64,000 nt of DNA from Methanosarcina acetivorans C2A. GTDB lineage: Archaea; Halobacteriota; Methanosarcinia; Methanosarcinales; Methanosarcinaceae. Made by a program: the position numbers and the translations under genes. A model generated the notes under the pieces. It was not told where the DNA came from. It saw only the letters and a program-made list of their open reading frames with translations, and ran no database searches. The stretch lies in the NCBI RefSeq assembly GCF_000007345.1, contig NC_003552.1:1302001-1366000 (forward strand). Reading direction: 5' to 3'. The first letter of the stretch is position 1. Each line of letters opens with the position of its first letter. Positions 18,299 through 27,592 of the stretch are shown piece by piece.

Positions 18299-18356
18299 TC
18301 CAATCTTTTCTTTTTGAGTAACTATTTTGTTTAATCCTTTTGTTTCCCGAGTTGCG

Positions 18357-18424
18357 CCACCCGAATTGCGATTCGGGAGCACGCTGCCCTTTTCGCTCGC
18401 TTAGCTCGCTCAAGAGGACTAACT
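18357..18424 (+). repeat. Dispersed GC-rich repeat with hairpin, copy 1
   Basis: CCCGAATTGCGATTCGGG forms a hairpin and is followed by TTTCGCTCGCTTAGCTCGCT and CAAGAGGACTAA. A close copy lies at 41258-41320. The high GC content stands out from the AT-rich spacer; the function is not known to me. Confidence 0.55.
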
Positions 18425-18775
18425 TATGAATGAGAGTAGTAAATTCTGTTTAAGCAGACTAAAATTACAGATGTTTCTTCAGTATTTTCCTCTTAACTTT
18501 GGTGCCTTTTTTCAGGTAGCTTTTATCCGGTTAGCGGCTGGTCTGGATCCATTGCCGTGCAGGAAGAGATAAATGCAAGGCTTTCTCCTCCAGTCCTGGG
18601 ATGGCTCTTCCAGTTTATGAGGGATCGCTGCCGTCTTCAACGGCCAATAATTCCCTTATAAGTGTTTTCCCGTTATAAATTTAAGATTCTCAGAAAAACC
18701 TCACATTCTGGCGTTTTGGTTTTCAGTTCCATGCGAACATAAGGTTTAACAGCAATATGAAATAATGAACTGTTT
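18425..18775. other. Spacer, no gene seen
   Basis: The stretch between the dispersed repeat and the CDF transporter gene shows no supported reading frame. Confidence 0.35.
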
Positions 18776-19651
18776 ATGGGGGATAGAGAAAAAAATGTGG
18801 GATTTGCCGCATCTCTGAACATACTCTTCACAATTATAGAATTAATCGGAGGAATCTTAACAAATAGCCTGGCACTGCTGGCTGATGCGATGCATGATTT
18901 TGCTGACAGTTTGGCATTAATAGTTGCATGGTTTGCGGAAAAGAAAGCAAAAAAACCTGCAACGAGTAAGATGACCTTCGGGTATCGGAGGTTATCTCTT
19001 TTATCTGCAGCGTTTGCTACCATTGTACTTATAGCCGGGTCTTTGTTTATACTGTCTCAGGCAATCCCGCGCCTGCTCAATCCGGAACCCGTAAATGCCG
19101 AAGGAATGTTTTTAATTGCGATCATCGGGGTCACTATAAACGGACTGGGATATTTCAGATTGAAAAAAGGAATTAGCCAGAACGAGAAAATATTATCATG
19201 GCATCTTCTGGAAGACATTCTGGGATGGGTAGTCCTGCTCATCGGGTCGGTAATCATAGGCTTCTGGAACCAACCTATCATTGATCCCATAATGACGATA
19301 GGGTTCACTATTTTTGTATTATGGGGGGTTTTTAAAAATGCAAAGGAAACATTTAACCTTCTTCTGGAAGGGGTCCCGGAGTATATCGACATTGATGAGG
19401 TTAAGGAATCCATCTTATCGGTCGAAGGAACGAAGGCGGTTCATGATCTCCATATATGGTCTCTGGAAGGAGAAACGGATATTTTAACAGCTCACGTTGT
19501 TGTGGAAGACGAATATCTGGCAAGACCGGATAAAATGAGACAGTCTATCAAAAGCAGATTAGAGAAACATCAAATAGAACACTCAACGCTTGAACTGGAA
19601 AGCGAAGGATTTTGTTCTGGAACGGAATGTATTTTCGAATTGAAAGGATGA
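18776..19651 (+). CDS. Cation diffusion facilitator (zinc/cobalt/cadmium exporter)
   Basis: The 291-residue protein has six membrane segments and the CDF metal site: HDFAD (H-x3-D) in the second segment and HLLED in the fifth, after the family sequence NSLALLADAMHDFADSLAL. Residues ~205-291 form the cytoplasmic dimerisation domain with VHDLHIWSLEGE. It exports Zn2+ or similar ions in exchange for protons. It lacks the His-rich loop of many zinc-specific members, so the metal is uncertain. Start ATG at 18776. It stands alone; a promoter or metal-sensor gene was not recognised. Confidence 0.9.
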   Translation: MGDREKNVGFAASLNILFTIIELIGGILTNSLALLADAMHDFADSLALIVAWFAEKKAKKPATSKMTFGYRRLSLLSAAFATIVLIAGSLFILSQAIPRLLNPEPVNAEGMFLIAIIGVTINGLGYFRLKKGISQNEKILSWHLLEDILGWVVLLIGSVIIGFWNQPIIDPIMTIGFTIFVLWGVFKNAKETFNLLLEGVPEYIDIDEVKESILSVEGTKAVHDLHIWSLEGETDILTAHVVVEDEYLARPDKMRQSIKSRLEKHQIEHSTLELESEGFCSGTECIFELKG

Positions 19652-19783
19652 TGTACGGAGAAAGACATAGAGGCAAATCTTTAATTTCTGAAACTAAATA
19701 ACTCTATGCCATTAACCCTGTGCTATACTTTAAGCCCGTTTGAGGACCTTTTGTCTTCCTTTCCTGTAATTCTGCTTTTGAGA

Positions 19784-19828
19784 GTTCGACCTTCGAGAAC
19801 TCAACCTTCGAGAACTCAACCTTCGAAA
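19784..19828 (+). repeat. 15-bp tandem repeat, three copies
   Basis: Units of the form (A/G)TTCGA...CTTCGAGAACTCAAC are repeated about three times in the spacer between the convergent CDF and ABC permease genes. Confidence 0.55.
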
Positions 19829-19907
19829 ATTAGTCTTGTTTCAAATCCTGAAAATCATCAGGCTTTAAGAAAGGGTTTGGTTCCCTTTCTTTTTTCCGTT
19901 TATCTGT

Positions 19908-21128
19908 TTATTCATATCTCAATGCATCTACTGGCTTTAACTTCGAGGCCCTGTACGCAGGCACCACTCCTGAGATAATACCTATTGTGATTGCAAGGAC
20001 CAGGCCTTCAACTATTAGGTGAAGACTTACTCCGCTTCCCGAAGTCATTTGCCCCATCATTGCCTGAAGCCCGGATGAAACAAAGGCTCCCAGTGTAACT
20101 CCCAGGACACCTCCAACAAAGCCTACCATTGCGGAGTTGAAAAGGAAAATCATGAGGATATCTTTGTTCTTTGCTCCAATGGCTTTCATAGTCCCTATCT
20201 CCTTTGTCTTTTCCAGGACAGAGGTAAACATGGTGTTTGCAATCCCCACAGCCCCTACAAGGAGGGAAACGGCTGCAATTGCTCCGAGGAAGAGGGTCAT
20301 CGAACTCGTCATCTCGGTAACGGACTCCGCCATCGACTTTGAAGCGCTTACGGAGAAGTCCTGGTCATCTTCCTGAATAATATGCCTTGAGACCATGAGC
20401 TTGTCCTCAATATCTTCCATCAGCCCTTCTACCAGGTCTTCACTCTTGGCTTTTACCGTGATAGTATCGAAGACATCGTCTTCTGCATCGTCAATTACGT
20501 TTACTGCCGTATCTATTGGCATGTAGATGCTTCTATCTCCCCACCCCTCTTCCGTAAGGATGCCGACGACCCTCACTGATTTTCCGTTGATTGTTATTAC
20601 CTGATTGACTCCAATTTCCTGGTCATAAGTATCAGTGGCAACACCGCTTCCTATGACTGCTACATATTTATCTGAGGGCTCAAGCAGCCTTCCTGATTGC
20701 GTTTCAAGCGTGGTCATATACTGCCAGACCTGGGGATCCACTCCTGTGATTGTCATAGTAGCATTTTCCCCTGCATAAACCACCGGTTCGCTGCCGGAAA
20801 TCTGCCCGGCTATATATTCGATCCCGTCCAGACCTTGAAGCGCCTTGATATCATCATCGGTTAATTCGACATCAGTTGATGTGCCTCCACCCCTGGGGGG
20901 GCCTGGCATGTTTGAAGATGCTCTGGTATATCCGGGGGAAATGGTAATTATGGTCAGGTCCATTTCGTCAAGTCTGCTCTGCACCTGTTCTTCCATCGCC
21001 TCTCCCAGAGAAAGGATACCAACAACAGACCCGATCCCTATAACTATCCCGATAATGGTCAGCCAGCTCCTGAGTTTACTGTGCAGGAGCATGTTCAGGC
21101 CCATTTTCAGGTAGGTTGAATTTCTCAT
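19908..21128 (-). CDS. MacB-like ABC transporter permease
   Basis: A 406-residue permease: one N-terminal membrane segment (RSWLTIIGIVIGIGSVVGIL), a large outer MacB-type domain (~45-275) and three C-terminal segments forming an FtsX fold (KTKEIGTMKAIGAKNKDILMIF, then VPAYRASKLKPVDALRYE). It is the last gene of a three-gene minus-strand operon (ATPase, CARDB-type protein, permease). Such systems in archaea move or sense exported molecules; in bacteria MacB exports peptides, lipoproteins or macrolides. Start ATG follows GGATGC. Confidence 0.9.
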   Translation of the reverse strand: MRNSTYLKMGLNMLLHSKLRSWLTIIGIVIGIGSVVGILSLGEAMEEQVQSRLDEMDLTIITISPGYTRASSNMPGPPRGGGTSTDVELTDDDIKALQGLDGIEYIAGQISGSEPVVYAGENATMTITGVDPQVWQYMTTLETQSGRLLEPSDKYVAVIGSGVATDTYDQEIGVNQVITINGKSVRVVGILTEEGWGDRSIYMPIDTAVNVIDDAEDDVFDTITVKAKSEDLVEGLMEDIEDKLMVSRHIIQEDDQDFSVSASKSMAESVTEMTSSMTLFLGAIAAVSLLVGAVGIANTMFTSVLEKTKEIGTMKAIGAKNKDILMIFLFNSAMVGFVGGVLGVTLGAFVSSGLQAMMGQMTSGSGVSLHLIVEGLVLAITIGIISGVVPAYRASKLKPVDALRYE

Positions 21129-21163
21129 CTTGCATCCTTCCGTTTTCCGTGGATGTTGGTCTT

Positions 21164-22597
21164 TCAGTCTTTTGACGTCTCATTGACGTATTTCTGCTCT
21201 TCCGGCTTTTTGCTAGCTGCAGTTATTCGGTTGCCTTCAGGCTTTTTGTTTCCGGATTTTTTCTCTTTCCTTTCCCGGATCTTTTCTCCTATTTTCTTCC
21301 GGTACACGAATGCTCCGCCCGCAAGTATTATTACCGCGATATATGGCAGGTACGAAGTGATGCCACCGCTGTTGCCAGGTCCTCCTGTCTGTGGACCCAT
21401 GGTTCCGCCGGTAATCTCGAGTTCTACTTCCTTATCGACGGTTATTCTCTCTCCTTTTGCATCCGTATATTCAATCTGGACTAACAGGGGATTGTTTTCC
21501 ACGGAGGCAGCGGTTAAATTTCCTTCTTCAGTACTTGCTTTTGCAGTACCCGGTCCACCTGTACTACCTTCAGCTCCTACGGCACCCTGTGTGCTCGCAA
21601 CGTCAAAGGTAGTGATTGTATAGTCTCCTTTCTCAAGATTTCCTACAATTGTTGAGGAACTCCCCGATACCTTGTAATTTTCCTGGTCCGGAACCGAGAC
21701 TTTCACTGAATATGCGATGTTGTTGCCCACGTTTGCAACTGAAAGCGAAATTTCTCCTTCATCGCTTTCCGAGAACGAAACGTCAAAGTCGGTTTCACCG
21801 CCCACGAAAACTCCTGCTGTAGTATTGATGGTTTGTTCATTTGAGTCATAGTCTTCAAGGGTCAGGGTTATGTCAAGGGTGTAGAGTCCCGGATCCGCGT
21901 TTACATCTGCCATTACTGAATAAGTGATAGTTACGGATTCTCCGGCATCCAGATACTTGATATACTTGGTGTTGTCCGAATATACCGGGAGGACCACGCC
22001 GTCAGGGTCTTTCCAGGATATCACCATGTTTTTCAGAGGGGATGTTCCGGTATTCGTTACGATGAACTCAAGAGTTTCTTCTTTTGCAATGTCGATATTC
22101 GCCTTGTCTATGGTCACAATCTGAGCGTATTCTTTCCCTCTGACCTCGATAGTGACAGTTTTTGTAGTGGTGTATGTAGTTGCCGAGGATCCTGATCCGG
22201 TTTTATAGGTTGTTACAATGTCTATATCGTATGTATCGGCAGATGCGTTGGTATCTGTCATGAGTTTGAATTTGAGAACAGCTCCCTCGTCGTCGTCCTG
22301 CCGGGCATTCAGGTACGAAACCGTCTTTACAAGGGATTCTCCTGAAATTTTGCTGAAAGGATATTCCGGGTTGACGGTGACCGTAATATCTTTTGCATCC
22401 TTTGTTCCCACATTCTGCACGCTAACGGTAAGTTCAACTGGTTCTCCTGGGCGAGCAGAGTCCGGGTTCTGATTAGTAAGGCTTACCTCCAGGGATGAGG
22501 ACGTTATGTCCCCTGTAGACCCTAAGGCTGTTACGGCTCCCAGGCATATGAACGCTGAAAACAACAGCAAAATTGTTAGCAAAGAAAACTTTTTCAT
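21164..22597 (-). CDS. S-layer/CARDB-like membrane-anchored adaptor of ABC operon
   Basis: The 477-residue protein has a signal peptide (LTILLLFSAFICLGAVTALG), several Ig-like repeats of the CARDB/NEW3 type that begin with forms like PGEPVELTVSVQNVGTKDA and KEETLEFIVTNTGTSPLKN, a Gly-rich linker, a membrane segment (YLPYIAVIILAGGAFVY) near residue 430 and a basic cytoplasmic tail. It resembles COG1361-type S-layer-domain proteins that accompany MacB-like permeases in archaea, perhaps in the place of the periplasmic adaptor MacA. Start ATG follows GAGGAATAAAA; it sits 9 bases after the ATPase stop and 35 before the permease start. Confidence 0.85.
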   Translation of the reverse strand: MKKFSLLTILLLFSAFICLGAVTALGSTGDITSSSLEVSLTNQNPDSARPGEPVELTVSVQNVGTKDAKDITVTVNPEYPFSKISGESLVKTVSYLNARQDDDEGAVLKFKLMTDTNASADTYDIDIVTTYKTGSGSSATTYTTTKTVTIEVRGKEYAQIVTIDKANIDIAKEETLEFIVTNTGTSPLKNMVISWKDPDGVVLPVYSDNTKYIKYLDAGESVTITYSVMADVNADPGLYTLDITLTLEDYDSNEQTINTTAGVFVGGETDFDVSFSESDEGEISLSVANVGNNIAYSVKVSVPDQENYKVSGSSSTIVGNLEKGDYTITTFDVASTQGAVGAEGSTGGPGTAKASTEEGNLTAASVENNPLLVQIEYTDAKGERITVDKEVELEITGGTMGPQTGGPGNSGGITSYLPYIAVIILAGGAFVYRKKIGEKIRERKEKKSGNKKPEGNRITAASKKPEEQKYVNETSKD

Positions 22598-22606
22598 TTT
22601 TATTCC

Positions 22607-23545
22607 TCAATTCATATCCGATTCGTTTATCGTACTTGGTTCTTTTTTCGTGCGTATTTCAATTTTTTCGATTTCACCGTCTCTGATGTACACAACTCTT
22701 GTTGCATATTTTACCAGGTCCAGGTCATGGGTCACAATGATAATCGTCTTGCCTTCCTTTTCATGCAATCCGTCCAGAAATTCCAGGATGTAATCTCCGG
22801 TCTTGCTGTCCAGGTTTCCCGTAGGCTCGTCTGCCAGGATTATAGGCGGGTTCACAGCCAGGGACCGGGCTATGGCAACCCTTTGCTTCTGCCCGCCAGA
22901 GAGCTGGGATGGCAGGTTTGTTTTCTTGTTTGAAAGCCCTACTATGTCAAGCAGATATTCGGCTTTTTTTCGGGCTAAATGTGCGTCTTCTTCCTGAAAC
23001 TCCAGAGGCAAGAGCACGTTTTCTTCCGTACTCAATGTGGGAATCAGGTTGAAACTCTGGAAAATAAAGCCAATCATCTGTCCCCTGATGCGGGCAAGCT
23101 CGGATTCTTCGAGTTCTGAGATGTCATTTGAATCCAGGTAAACCGTGCCCTCTGAAGGTATGTCAAGACAGCCCAGCAGGTTCATAAGTGTGCTTTTTCC
23201 ACTTCCGCTGGGACCCAGAATAACCAGAAATTCTCCTTCGTAGATCTCCAGATCTATTCCCTTTAAAGCTGCAAATTCAACCTCTCCCATCTGGTATATT
23301 TTCCAGACATCGGTTAGTTTGATAAGTGGTTCTCTTTCGTCACTGGTGAGCCTGCTCCTTTCAGAGCTGTGGAAAAAACCAGCGGCTGAACTTCTTTCCT
23401 GGTTTTGTAGCTCCTCCCATGAACCACTTGCCTTTGAATCGTTTTCCGATTCATCGTAGAAACTCGCGGTTTTTTCAAGTGAATCCATAATTTTTGAGGG
23501 ATTAAGCTCCTTTTTGAAGGTCTCTATCATTTCAGTAAGTGTCAT
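22607..23545 (-). CDS. MacB/LolD-type ABC transporter ATPase
   Basis: A 312-residue ATPase: Walker [14 protein letters not shown] loop [10 protein letters not shown], signature LSGGQKQR, Walker [13 protein letters not shown] and the switch His VTHD. The [20 protein letters not shown] lead is typical of the LolD/MacB branch. An N-terminal extension of ~75 charged residues precedes the ATPase domain, which is unusual and could be regulatory. Start ATG follows GAGGAAATTT. It is the first gene of the operon with the CARDB-type protein and permease. Confidence 0.92.
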   Translation of the reverse strand: MTLTEMIETFKKELNPSKIMDSLEKTASFYDESENDSKASGSWEELQNQERSSAAGFFHSSERSRLTSDEREPLIKLTDVWKIYQMGEVEFAALKGIDLEIYEGEFLVILGPSGSGKSTLMNLLGCLDIPSEGTVYLDSNDISELEESELARIRGQMIGFIFQSFNLIPTLSTEENVLLPLEFQEEDAHLARKKAEYLLDIVGLSNKKTNLPSQLSGGQKQRVAIARSLAVNPPIILADEPTGNLDSKTGDYILEFLDGLHEKEGKTIIIVTHDLDLVKYATRVVYIRDGEIEKIEIRTKKEPSTINESDMN

Positions 23546-23717
23546 AAATTTCCTCTAAAAAGCTAGTTGTATCCAGGTTTAATTTTTCAGGCTGTGCTTT
23601 ACCTTTTTAAGGCGGCTTAGTTTCATTTTTTTGGAGATTTGAGCTTTTCTGGTTCATAATATTCATCTTTTCAACAAACGGTTTCATGGTACGGTTTGAT
23701 TATTCAGTTATGAGTTG

Positions 23718-25145
23718 TCAGATGTGTAACGGCTTATCTGTCACTTCCAACTCTGTGGCAACTTTTGAAGAGGTTTTATTCTTTCTGAAAATCCTGTATA
23801 TCCTGATAAGCATGAACCCGGAAAGCATGAACGCCAGTAAGTCTGAAACCGGAAAGGCTGCCCAGACCCCGTTTAGAGCATAGAAACGGGGAAGAAGGAC
23901 AACGGCAGGAATCAGGAAGAGAAGCTGTCGACTAACAGAAAGAATGAATGCAGGTCTGGCTTTTCCAAGTGCCTGGAACAGGATGGTTGTAACTACATTC
24001 AAACCTATCAAAGGCGTTCCCAGGAACATAATCCTTGCAGCAATTTTCCCAAGCTCCAAATATTCGGGATCTGCACTGAAAATGATGAGAAGTTTTTCTG
24101 CAAAGAGGTAAACGATAAGCAATCCAAGAAGCCCAAAGGTCGTTGCAGCTACTAAAGCCAGTTTTACGGCTTCGACTATTCTTCCATATTTCTTTGCTCC
24201 GTAGTTAAACCCGACAATCGGTTGCAGGCCAAAAGCCATACCCAGGAGGGGCAGGAAGATGAAGGAATTAATTTTCATTGTTATGCCAAAAACGGCAATT
24301 GCTACATCCCCGCCGTAATCTGCAAGCGCATTGTACACGAAAATCATCATCAAACTGCTCGCACTTTCCATCACGAAGGACCCGGTACCGATAGCTCCGA
24401 TTTCCTTAATGATTTTCAGGTCCGGTTTCAAGGTTTCTGACCTGAAATGAACAGACCCCATTCCTTTAAGGTAGTATAGCAGGAGAAAGACTGAAGCTAC
24501 GGCCTGGGCCAGTACGGTTGCAATTGCAGCACCCTTAACCCCCATCCCGAAACCAAACATGAAGACCGGATCAAGTAAAATGTTGAGGCCGCCTCCTATA
24601 AGCATGGCATTCATTGCAAGGCGGGCGTTTCCTTCGGACCTGACAATATTCTGAACAGCCACTCCGAATACAAAGAAAATTCCTCCCAAAATTATAATGT
24701 TAAGATAATCTCTCGCATATGGCAGGACTCCGGGAGTTGCTCCGAATACTCTTAGAATCGGTTCAAGATAGAAAAGGCAGGGGACGGCTATAAGCATACT
24801 TAAAATTAAACTCAGGGAAAAAACGTTTCCAAGAGTTCTCTCAGCTTTTTTGTTTTCCCTTGCTCCAAGGGCACGGGAGATTATGGAGGAGCCTCCTGTC
24901 CCGAGAACGATTCCAAAAGCCATTATTATCATCTGGACCGGAAAAGCTATCGAAAGCCCACCAATGGCCTGGACACTTTCCGTTCCATAAGCCACTCCTA
25001 CGAAAAAGGTGTCTACAACATTGTAGATGGCCTGCACCAGCATTCCTATTACCACAGGAGTTGAGAGTTTGAACAGGAGTTTTCCTGTACTCTCTTTTCC
25101 CAGAAACTCACTTTTTTCTTCCATGTTTTTCGTCTCTGTCTTCAT
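23718..25145 (-). CDS. MATE-family multidrug efflux protein
   Basis: The 475-residue protein has 12 predicted membrane segments and the MATE signature sequences: STPVVIGMLVQAIYNVVDT near the start, FPVQMIIMAFGIVLGTGGSS, and GLQPIVGFNYGAK at the start of the second half. It exports cationic drugs using Na+ or H+. It lies 22 bases after the MarR-type gene on the same strand, so the two form an operon, probably under control of the MarR protein. Confidence 0.92.
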   Translation of the reverse strand: MKTETKNMEEKSEFLGKESTGKLLFKLSTPVVIGMLVQAIYNVVDTFFVGVAYGTESVQAIGGLSIAFPVQMIIMAFGIVLGTGGSSIISRALGARENKKAERTLGNVFSLSLILSMLIAVPCLFYLEPILRVFGATPGVLPYARDYLNIIILGGIFFVFGVAVQNIVRSEGNARLAMNAMLIGGGLNILLDPVFMFGFGMGVKGAAIATVLAQAVASVFLLLYYLKGMGSVHFRSETLKPDLKIIKEIGAIGTGSFVMESASSLMMIFVYNALADYGGDVAIAVFGITMKINSFIFLPLLGMAFGLQPIVGFNYGAKKYGRIVEAVKLALVAATTFGLLGLLIVYLFAEKLLIIFSADPEYLELGKIAARIMFLGTPLIGLNVVTTILFQALGKARPAFILSVSRQLLFLIPAVVLLPRFYALNGVWAAFPVSDLLAFMLSGFMLIRIYRIFRKNKTSSKVATELEVTDKPLHI

Positions 25146-25167
25146 TCTCAGTCGCTATTTACTCCGT

Positions 25168-25623
25168 TCAATCCGGCTTTTCAGATGGGGGTTCAAACCC
25201 GGGTTCGAAAAATTTTAATGCAGCTTTATGGGCCAGTAGTCTGAAAATTTCTTTTTCTTCCGGTGTAAAATCCGAAAAAAGGACATCAATAAAAGAAACC
25301 AGTTTTTCAAAAATCACACCTCTCATTTCTTTCCCTTTATCTGTCAGGTAAACTTTGTAAGCCCGAAGGTCATTTTCGTCCTTTTCCCTGTACACATACC
25401 CTTCTTTTTCCAGGTTCTGGATTGCCCTTGTGCTTGTCGCTTTGCTTACTTTCAACATTCTTGCAAGGTTTTCCTGAGAGATGCCGTCTTTGTGGTATAA
25501 AACCATTAAAAAATCATATTGCCCGCTTCCAATCCTGTAAACTTCGAGTTCTTTTGCCATGTACTCTAGATGGGTCCGGTAGATGTGGACAATCGGGCCG
25601 AATATTTCTTTTGGGTCTGCCAT
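25168..25623 (-). CDS. MarR-family transcriptional regulator
   Basis: About 151 residues with a winged helix: YDFLMVLYHKDGISQENLAR, the recognition helix ARMLKVSKATSTRAIQNLEK and the wing EGYVYREKDENDLRAYKVYL. The dimerisation helices are at both ends. I prefer the ATG at 25623 (six codons into the open frame) because AAAGGAAAAATT precedes it. It probably represses itself and the MATE gene; two palindromes upstream fit a MarR dimer site. Confidence 0.88.
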   Translation of the reverse strand: MADPKEIFGPIVHIYRTHLEYMAKELEVYRIGSGQYDFLMVLYHKDGISQENLARMLKVSKATSTRAIQNLEKEGYVYREKDENDLRAYKVYLTDKGKEMRGVIFEKLVSFIDVLFSDFTPEEKEIFRLLAHKAALKFFEPGFEPPSEKPD

Positions 25624-25685
25624 AATTTTTCCTTTCTTCATTTATGGAACTGAAAGCTTTTTTGAAATCAAGACTATTTTTGCAA

Positions 25686-25758
25686 TAGTTTCATGTGAAA
25701 CTAATATGATGCTTAATTGTATTATGGAGTATATATTAGTTTCGTATGAAACTAATAT
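25686..25758. promoter_or_regulatory. Two palindromic operators upstream of marR-MATE
   Basis: TAGTTTCATGTGAAACTA (25686-25703) is a perfect 18-base palindrome; ATTAGTTTCGTATGAAACTA begins a 26-base palindrome (25733-25758) with one mismatch. They share the half-site TTAGTTTCA and lie 63 and 110 bases before the MarR start. Their size and symmetry fit MarR-type binding. Confidence 0.7.
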
Positions 25759-25811
25759 GTGGGTGATAATCCTCAATTTTTCGTATAAAAATATGACTAA
25801 GGAGGATTATT

Positions 25812-25880
25812 TTGTCTAAAATAAAAAACAAGGGACTTATTACACCTACCATCGGCACAAATTTATTCTGTGAATTTTAA
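25812..25880 (+). other. Possible 22-residue ORF or gene remnant
   Basis: A TTG at 25812 follows AAGGAGGATTAT, an excellent ribosome-binding site, and opens a short frame (MSKIKNKGLITPTIGTNL...). It runs divergently from marR and its stop lies inside a third palindrome. It may be a peptide or the start of a gene lost by deletion; there is no homology evidence. Confidence 0.3.
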
Positions 25881-25900
25881 TTTCACATGAAATTAAAATT
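25873..25900. promoter_or_regulatory. 28-bp perfect palindrome
   Basis: AATTTTAATTTCA, a 2-base centre, then its exact inverse. It shares the TTTCA/TGAAA core with the two operators nearer marR but lacks the CTA flank, so it could be a weaker site for the same protein or a site for a relative. Confidence 0.5.
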
Positions 25901-26310
25901 GAGTGCCAATTTTGGTATCAGGGAGAATTTGGAGGATTTGAAGTAATGGAAAATAGTTTTCAGGGTAGAATAGAAAAGTATTTTATTCATACTGAAGAGT
26001 TCTTGTTGTAATTAACAGAAAAGTCTGATTATTTAGGGCCTTGAGGGTGTGAATATTTTAATAAAAAGAATGAATAATCATCTCTCTTTAATTTATATAT
26101 GTATAATTTATTATTAATCGGATGACATTCGTTACAAGAATCAATGTAAGGCGTCTCTGAGGAAATAATAGAGGGTGGTTAAACTCTCTTGAGAGAAGAT
26201 TTCCTCGCAATTGTCCCTGTGTATTCATGTTTTATGCATGTGGGAGTGGGGACAAATCTGTAAAATTATGGTAAGCTGCAAATTTAAAAGTAAATTCAGA
26301 TGGGATAAGA
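25901..26310. other. Spacer, no gene seen
   Basis: AT-rich stretch before the membrane-anchored orphan gene. TTTATATATG near 26092-26101 could be a TATA box for it. Confidence 0.35.
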
Positions 26311-27009
26311 ATGGAAGATCCGGATAAGAAAGAAAAAGTAAATCCAAAATCAGGAGAGAGGAACCAGAGTTTCAGGGTTTTAAAAGTACTGGCTGTAGCC
26401 GTTGCCGTATTATTTGTTATTGTTGTTGTCATGATCTCCCCGCTCATATTGCAGAGGCTTTCCTACGGTCCTACTTTATGGCTCGCTAAATTAGACTACG
26501 AACCTGAGTATTATGTGGAAATAACACCTGAAGAACTGAAAGATTTTCCCACACTTCAGGGTTTGAATAATAAGAGTACATACGGGCACATCACCGAACT
26601 GGAAACAACTAGTGATGAAAGGGACCGGTTATCTTACCTGATATCACAAAAAGAAGCTGAACCGGTTTATCCATTTGAAATGTTGGTCCGTGCCACGGTA
26701 TGGAGTACGGATGAAGTCCCGACTGATACCCCTCCTTATACGGAGATTACTGTTGAAGATCTTGAACAATTTCCCCCCATTAAAAAGACTATCAGTCAAC
26801 CGTATCCATCTGTGGATAGATGGTATGGGATCTCTTCGGATGAATGGGATAGTTTTCTGAAATTCACAAATGGGTATAATGAAGAATATAGTGGTGTATT
26901 TCTCAAATTCGGGGATCAAGTCTATTACATAAGTAACACGTATGACATGAGGTCGTATCTCAAGATCGAGGGTGAATATTATGAGTTCAGTGTCGGTCTG
27001 GTGGGTTGA
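26311..27009 (+). CDS. Membrane-anchored hypothetical protein
   Basis: The 232-residue protein has a charged N-terminus of ~22 residues, one membrane segment at ~24-47 (KVLAVAVAVLFVIVVVMISP) and an outward soluble domain. The domain repeats a motif: EITPEELKDFPTL near residue 71 and EITVEDLEQFPPI near 145, each after a Pro/Tyr stretch, which suggests an internal duplication. The C-terminus has an aromatic-rich part (GDQVYYISNTYDMRSYLKIE). I do not recognise the family. No operon partner is evident. Confidence 0.7.
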   Translation: MEDPDKKEKVNPKSGERNQSFRVLKVLAVAVAVLFVIVVVMISPLILQRLSYGPTLWLAKLDYEPEYYVEITPEELKDFPTLQGLNNKSTYGHITELETTSDERDRLSYLISQKEAEPVYPFEMLVRATVWSTDEVPTDTPPYTEITVEDLEQFPPIKKTISQPYPSVDRWYGISSDEWDSFLKFTNGYNEEYSGVFLKFGDQVYYISNTYDMRSYLKIEGEYYEFSVGLVG

Positions 27010-27592
27010 AGTTAATAGTGATTCTCACAGGTCCTGTTTTATTTTTTTTGGCATTCATCTCAAGTCCTGGTTAATCGGGGAATCCTCATCTTTTCACTGA
27101 ACCTTAGCAGGCAATAAACGGCTTCTTCTCAAATTATACCGAAATCCTGATTCTTTTCTTCTCAACTAAGGTTTTGCCAAAATTGACAAAAAGGCTTTAA
27201 AAACTAAAAAAGGATCTTAAATGATTATTCTATCAAAAAATTACATTTAAAACCTTTAAAAAATTACCATTCAATATTATCATATGCAAGGTTTAACTGT
27301 ATGAACTTAAACAATGTTATGTAAAAACTCAAATACTGTTATATATGTGTAAATTGTTAATATTTTATATGGTTGTTTCACAAAATTTCGCATGAATGGA
27401 TTTCATATTTATATAAATATTGGTAATGTGTTTAAAATCTAATTACAGTTTTTTCGCCATTAAATGATTGAAAATAATTTCATTCATGGTTAATGACATT
27501 ATAAGATGTTAAACTGCTTTTAAGCTGTTTAAAAACAAATTTTTTGCAAAATAAATTTTATTAGTAGATATTATTTGAAAATAAGGAACTAT
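27010..27592. other. AT-rich spacer, no gene seen
   Basis: Very AT-rich sequence between two plus-strand genes, with several TTATATA-type boxes (for example around 27338-27347 and 27408-27415). No reading frame is supported. Confidence 0.35.
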
